Shown here: positions 6,008-8,600 of the stretch, piece after piece | How positions within the stretch are numbered: position 1 is the first letter of the stretch | How the letters are laid out: the number at the start of each line of letters is the position of its first letter | Assembly (NCBI GenBank): GCA_016210295.1 | Contig: JACQUM010000112.1 | Span: 1-8,600, forward strand | Source: Chloroflexota bacterium | GTDB taxonomy: Bacteria > Chloroflexota > Dehalococcoidia > UBA6926 > JACQUM01 | Direction: 5' to 3' | DNA: 8,600 nucleotides | Notes under the pieces: generated by a model | Told to the model about the DNA's origin: nothing | Databases searched by the model: none | What the model saw: only the letters and a program-made list of their open reading frames with translations | Program-made: the position numbers and the translations under genes

Positions 6008-7023
6008 TCGTTTCAACCGTGGTCATCTGGCTCCTCGTCTTGCTTTCCCTTGTCCTTCACCTCATCCGACGCTTCCCTGGCGTCCCCTCTATGCTGACGG
6101 TGCTGGAGGCGGGCCTCCGACGGTTCCTGGTGCGGGGCCTGGGGGACGCGAAAGTCTACATCGACGAGAGGATCTGGGCCGCCAACGCCCGCCGGGAGTT
6201 CGAGGTGGCCTTCGAGGCTATAGCCCAGGACCCCCAGGTGGAGAGCGTCACCGTCGTCGCCCACTCCTGGGGCGCCGTCGTGGCCTATGAGGCGCTATCC
6301 AACAGCCGGGTCATGGCGTCCTATAGCCCCGGAGGGCAGCATGCCAAACCCATTCACTTCATCACCTGCGGCTCAGGCCTCAATCGGGCCTGGGACATGG
6401 TGCGGAGCACGCCAAAGGACCACCTCAGTTGGTACCGCCTGGATCGTCCTCTGGTGAACGTGGCGAACTGGCTGGACATCTGGGCCGATTTCGACCCCGT
6501 TCCCGCTGGCCCTGCGAGGCCCCTCCCGCAGGCCAGCCGACCCTTCGTGACTACTCTTTCAGGTCCGGCCAGCAAGCCGGTGACCAACCTGGACGAGCCC
6601 CTGAACGACCACGGCGGCTACTGGACGAACTACGAGATGGTGCTGCCGCACATCGCGGCGGCGCTCCAACACGGCGGCCCGCAGATTCCCGGGACCGCCT
6701 TCGACGCCAAGGCCCAGGGGCGGCGAGAGAACCAGGTGGTCTGGCTCACCCTCCTCCGCACCTTGGTAATCGCCGCCGTCGTGGCGATAGCCGTCTGGGT
6801 GGTCGTGAACCCCGAGGCGGCACGCGCGACCCTCGCTGCTCTCAGGGACGCCCTTCGTGCCGTCCCCTATGCGGGGCCTGCGTTGGTGGACTCGACGGCG
6901 TGGCTAACAGGGTTCTTGCCTCGCGGCCTGCTCGTCTGGATGGCGTGGGTGGCGGGGGGCTTCGTCGTCGCCACGGTGGTCTATCGGGTCATCCAGGCGC
7001 GGGCCTTCCCTCGGCTGAAGTAA
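5935..7023 (+). CDS. Membrane-anchored alpha/beta hydrolase, main part downstream of the frameshift
   Basis: This is the continuation of the gene starting at 5582. Numbering on the repaired 480-residue protein: a long hydrophobic segment lies at about 131-163 (FLARLAAFLLVIVSTVVIW and onward). The nucleophile elbow is VAHSWGAVV with Ser229. A probable catalytic Asp is in WADFDPVP (Asp303 or Asp305) and a probable catalytic His is His344 in NDHGGYW. Two more membrane segments occur at about 386-409 and 450-470. Together with the HGIGD loop upstream this is a complete Ser-Asp-His hydrolase set, so the ancestral enzyme was a membrane-bound lipase or esterase; the substrate cannot be read from sequence. 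An in-frame ATG at 5860 exists but the residues it would add are out of frame with the protein, so I do not accept it as the start. Confidence 0.75.
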   Translation, partial: RRDRAESLLYVYDFLARLAAFLLVIVSTVVIWLLVLLSLVLHLIRRFPGVPSMLTVLEAGLRRFLVRGLGDAKVYIDERIWAANARREFEVAFEAIAQDPQVESVTVVAHSWGAVVAYEALSNSRVMASYSPGGQHAKPIHFITCGSGLNRAWDMVRSTPKDHLSWYRLDRPLVNVANWLDIWADFDPVPAGPARPLPQASRPFVTTLSGPASKPVTNLDEPLNDHGGYWTNYEMVLPHIAAALQHGGPQIPGTAFDAKAQGRRENQVVWLTLLRTLVIAAVVAIAVWVVVNPEAARATLAALRDALRAVPYAGPALVDSTAWLTGFLPRGLLVWMAWVAGGFVVATVVYRVIQARAFPRLK

Positions 7024-7206
7024 AAAGGGCGGAGGCGGCCCGGTTCCCTTGGGCCTATCGAAGATTCTCTCCGAGGTAGTCCTCCGCAGGCGGATCGCTT
7101 TGCTGCGAACGACCGGGAAGCCGACAGGTATTTCCCGCTCAAGGTTGTTCAAGCTCGGCAAAACCTGCTACCTACCTCGGGAGTCCGCTGTCCCGCTGTT
7201 TGCCAA

Positions 7207-7238
7207 AGGCCGGTATGTTACTCGGGAACTGCCGGCCT
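7207..7238 (+). terminator. Strong interrupted hairpin, possible terminator without T-run
   Basis: AGGCCGG (7207-7213) pairs with CCGGCCT (7232-7238). The stem continues with T-G and A-T pairs, a one-base bulge at 7216, and GTT/AAC (7217-7219 with 7227-7229). This gives about 12 pairs around the loop ACTCGGG. It is followed by AAACGG, not T residues, so it is not a classical intrinsic terminator. It lies upstream of the predicted lipoprotein transcription start, so it would act on the hydrolase transcript or as a DNA site. Confidence 0.35.
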
Positions 7239-7277
7239 AAACGGAGCCTGATCGCGTCGCCGCAACCGTGCCACAAG

Positions 7278-7286
7278 TGCTAGAAT
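7278..7286 (+). promoter_or_regulatory. Extended -10 promoter, likely leaderless start
   Basis: TGC-TAGAAT (7278-7286) matches an extended -10 element (TGN plus TANNNT). It ends 6 nt before the ATG at 7293, so transcription would begin at or next to the start codon. No Shine-Dalgarno is present before this ATG and no -35 is evident, both consistent with a leaderless mRNA. This is inferred from motif and spacing. Confidence 0.5.
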
Positions 7287-7292
7287 GCCGTC

Positions 7293-8525
7293 ATGCAAAA
7301 AGCAGTGCTTCTGCTCTGTATCCTGGTCTTAAGCATAGCTTCACTGCTGGCGTGTACTCAGCCTCAGCCTGTACCGACTCCTACCGCGGCGGCGACTTCG
7401 ACGCTTACACCTACGCCTTCACCTACACCCACACCTACACTAGCAGTCCCTGGACCTATTATCATAGCGGACCAGCAGGGTCGCCTTCCGTCAGTGGCAC
7501 TACTCGAGGCTCTTCCCAGGCCTGAGCGCGAGTGTCTAGACGGCTCTTTGGTCCCTGATAGATTCGAGACCGTGATCAGGCACTCGGGCACTCCGGCGGA
7601 AGAGGCGGCAGTACAGAGGTGTATTAGTCAGGATACCAGGAGACGTTTACACTTGGGCCAGCTAGTAGGAGCACTGGGTACCGTTCCAGAAGAGGAGTTA
7701 GTTTGCCTTAGCAGAGCGTGGGAGAGCAGCGAGCTTGCTATCCCTTATCGAGAGGCATTCCCTGATCTAAAGCAAGTAGGGATCCAATATGGGGGTTGGG
7801 CGCGGTGTCTATCCGATCCGGAGCTTGCTAGAGTGGGATTCCCTTTCACCGACCGATTCGATATCTCCCAGGCCCGATGCCTTTTCGCTAGCCTCGATCC
7901 CCATTCCTCTATCCGCATGCTTCATACCCGTGCTTGGCTCCGCCTACTTTCAGGCCAACTTCGGAAGGTTGTGGAGCGGTGTGGTGTATCCCTGCAACCT
8001 CTGCCTGATCCTCAGGCCATCCCGCTTGCTGTTCTACCCTCGGAGTTAGGCGGATTCCCTCTCCTTGAGGACCCCGAGGTTGTTGGCCGCCTATTCCAGA
8101 GTCTTCCCCCTGAGGTTACCAGCAAGAGTCATATGTTCCGTTCGCTGTCAGATGCCAGTGGCCCTATCCTCTACAGGACGTACTACTCCGGGCAACCAGG
8201 ATTGGTACCCTACCTCCGCGGAGAGAACCTCAGCGAGAAAGATGAGCCGACTTTCAGCCAATATCCGCCTGGCACCACTGCAGGCCTGGCTATCGCTATG
8301 TTCGCCGGAGGTTTTGAGGGCGAGGTCATGTCTGTAGGCCGGCATGAAGGCCTTATCTGGGTTGTTGTGTCGTTTAAGATGTTCCAGGGCGAAGCCACTT
8401 CGAATCACCGGGTTTACTGGGGTGTGCTCGACAGTCCTTGGATGTTTGAAGCAACAGCGCAATCACCTGAAGATGCGTGGGCCCTAGCCAAGGCGTTCGT
8501 AGAAGTGGCCAGAAATACACGCTGA
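7293..8525 (+). CDS. Secreted lipoprotein of unknown function with evenly spaced cysteines
   Basis: The 410-residue product begins with a lipoprotein signal: Lys3, a hydrophobic stretch 4-20 and the lipobox LLAC with Cys21 as the lipidated residue. A Pro/Thr-rich linker (about 23-53) should hold the domain away from the membrane. The exported domain has six cysteines at 81, 110, 138, 172, 196 and 230, spaced 24-34 residues. Most sit in a similar helix-like context (REC-L, QRC-I, LVC-L, ARC-L, ARC-L, ERC-G), suggesting repeated units and disulfides. The C-terminal half (about 240-410) has no cysteine and no motif I recognise. Codon use is less GC-rich than in the suf genes: 7621-7680 is 30 of 60 GC, against 39 of 60 at 5221-5280. 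I do not recognise the family; its role may be binding or envelope-related, but nothing shows which. Confidence 0.85.
   Translation: MQKAVLLLCILVLSIASLLACTQPQPVPTPTAAATSTLTPTPSPTPTPTLAVPGPIIIADQQGRLPSVALLEALPRPERECLDGSLVPDRFETVIRHSGTPAEEAAVQRCISQDTRRRLHLGQLVGALGTVPEEELVCLSRAWESSELAIPYREAFPDLKQVGIQYGGWARCLSDPELARVGFPFTDRFDISQARCLFASLDPHSSIRMLHTRAWLRLLSGQLRKVVERCGVSLQPLPDPQAIPLAVLPSELGGFPLLEDPEVVGRLFQSLPPEVTSKSHMFRSLSDASGPILYRTYYSGQPGLVPYLRGENLSEKDEPTFSQYPPGTTAGLAIAMFAGGFEGEVMSVGRHEGLIWVVVSFKMFQGEATSNHRVYWGVLDSPWMFEATAQSPEDAWALAKAFVEVARNTR
7407..7439 (+). repeat. Thr-Pro codon repeat (lipoprotein linker)
   Basis: Eleven codons alternate ACN/TCA with CCN, encoding TPTPSPTPTPT. Such low-complexity linkers are common just after the lipobox in lipoproteins of Chloroflexota and some other phyla. 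The near-repeat of ACACCT makes the tract prone to length change. Confidence 0.85.
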
Positions 8526-8529
8526 GATG

Positions 8530-8555
8530 TGCCTATTTCCAAGTAGGGAAAGGCA
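8530..8555 (+). terminator. Hairpin after the lipoprotein gene, possible terminator
   Basis: TGCCTATTTCC (8530-8540) pairs with GGGAAAGGCA (8546-8555) over about 10 pairs with one bulged A and the loop AAGTA. It starts 5 nt after the stop codon, the usual place for a terminator, but no T-run follows (TCACTCGCGAG). The remaining 45 bases to the window end show only a short CTCGCGAG palindrome. Confidence 0.4.
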
Positions 8556-8600
8556 TCACTCGCGAGTAGCGGACATTGTGCAAATCCACGTGTATACCAC

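Larger units (their letters stand above)
7024..7292. other. Intergenic region with two inverted repeats, no supported gene
   Basis: No convincing gene is seen here. The left part has a weak GGCCC/GGGCC pair (7037-7055) just after the hydrolase stop and a 6-bp inverted repeat CGGGAA/TTCCCG (7114-7119 with 7132-7137). The right part has the stronger hairpin at 7207-7238 and the promoter-like box before the lipoprotein gene. A 63-codon frame starting with TTG at 7049 has no ribosome binding site and no recognisable product. No tRNA-like T-arm was found. Confidence 0.5.

Noticed and set aside
7049..7240. 63-codon frame in the gap before the lipoprotein
   Set aside because: It starts with TTG, has no Shine-Dalgarno, no recognisable product and contains the hairpin at 7207-7238.
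1..8600. CRISPR arrays, tRNA or rRNA genes, insertion sequences
   Set aside because: I looked for spaced direct repeats, T-arm motifs, transposase-like frames and terminal inverted repeats and found none.

Overview
This is a GC-rich bacterial window with seven genes or gene fragments to the right of a divergent promoter region and one truncated gene to its left. Its gene content suggests a Chloroflexota-type bacterium: SufB/SufC/SufD with a Rieske ferredoxin, an exported lipoprotein with a Thr-Pro linker, and a frequent C-rich, G-poor style of intergenic spacer. That taxonomic call is an inference of moderate to low confidence.

Layout. (1) Bases 1-143, minus strand: the start of a DsbA/FrnE-type thiol oxidoreductase. 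An in-frame TGA falls exactly on the first residue of the CPWC redox motif, and a hairpin with a GG-starting apical loop lies 20 nt downstream. The best reading is a selenocysteine (UPWC) selenoprotein with a bacterial SECIS element. (2) Bases 144-337: a divergent control region. It holds a near-consensus sigma-70 promoter (TTGACC-17-TATACT) driving the suf genes, with a perfect 6-3-6 palindrome over the -35 box. (3) Bases 338-4280: a compact sufB-sufC-sufD-Rieske ferredoxin operon for Fe-S cluster assembly, with gaps of 0, 17 and 14 nt. No cysteine desulfurase (SufS) or SufU/SufE is present. (4) Bases 4342-5499: a homologue of DXP reductoisomerase in which many catalytic residues, including a metal ligand, are replaced. 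Pyrimidine-rich spacers lie on both sides of it. (5) Bases 5582-7023: a membrane-anchored alpha/beta hydrolase split by a one-base frameshift at a run of five C. (6) Bases 7293-8525: a secreted lipoprotein of unknown function with six regularly spaced cysteines and a likely leaderless promoter. Its base composition is clearly lower in GC than the genes to its left.

How it works together. SufBCD is the scaffold complex that builds Fe-S clusters, and the Rieske ferredoxin is both a typical suf neighbour and a plausible client or electron carrier. The divergent oxidoreductase may share control with suf, since both are redox-linked. The DXR-like protein, hydrolase and lipoprotein have no obvious functional tie to suf. 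The two observations most worth pursuing are the UGA-containing DsbA-family gene and the degenerate DXR paralogue.
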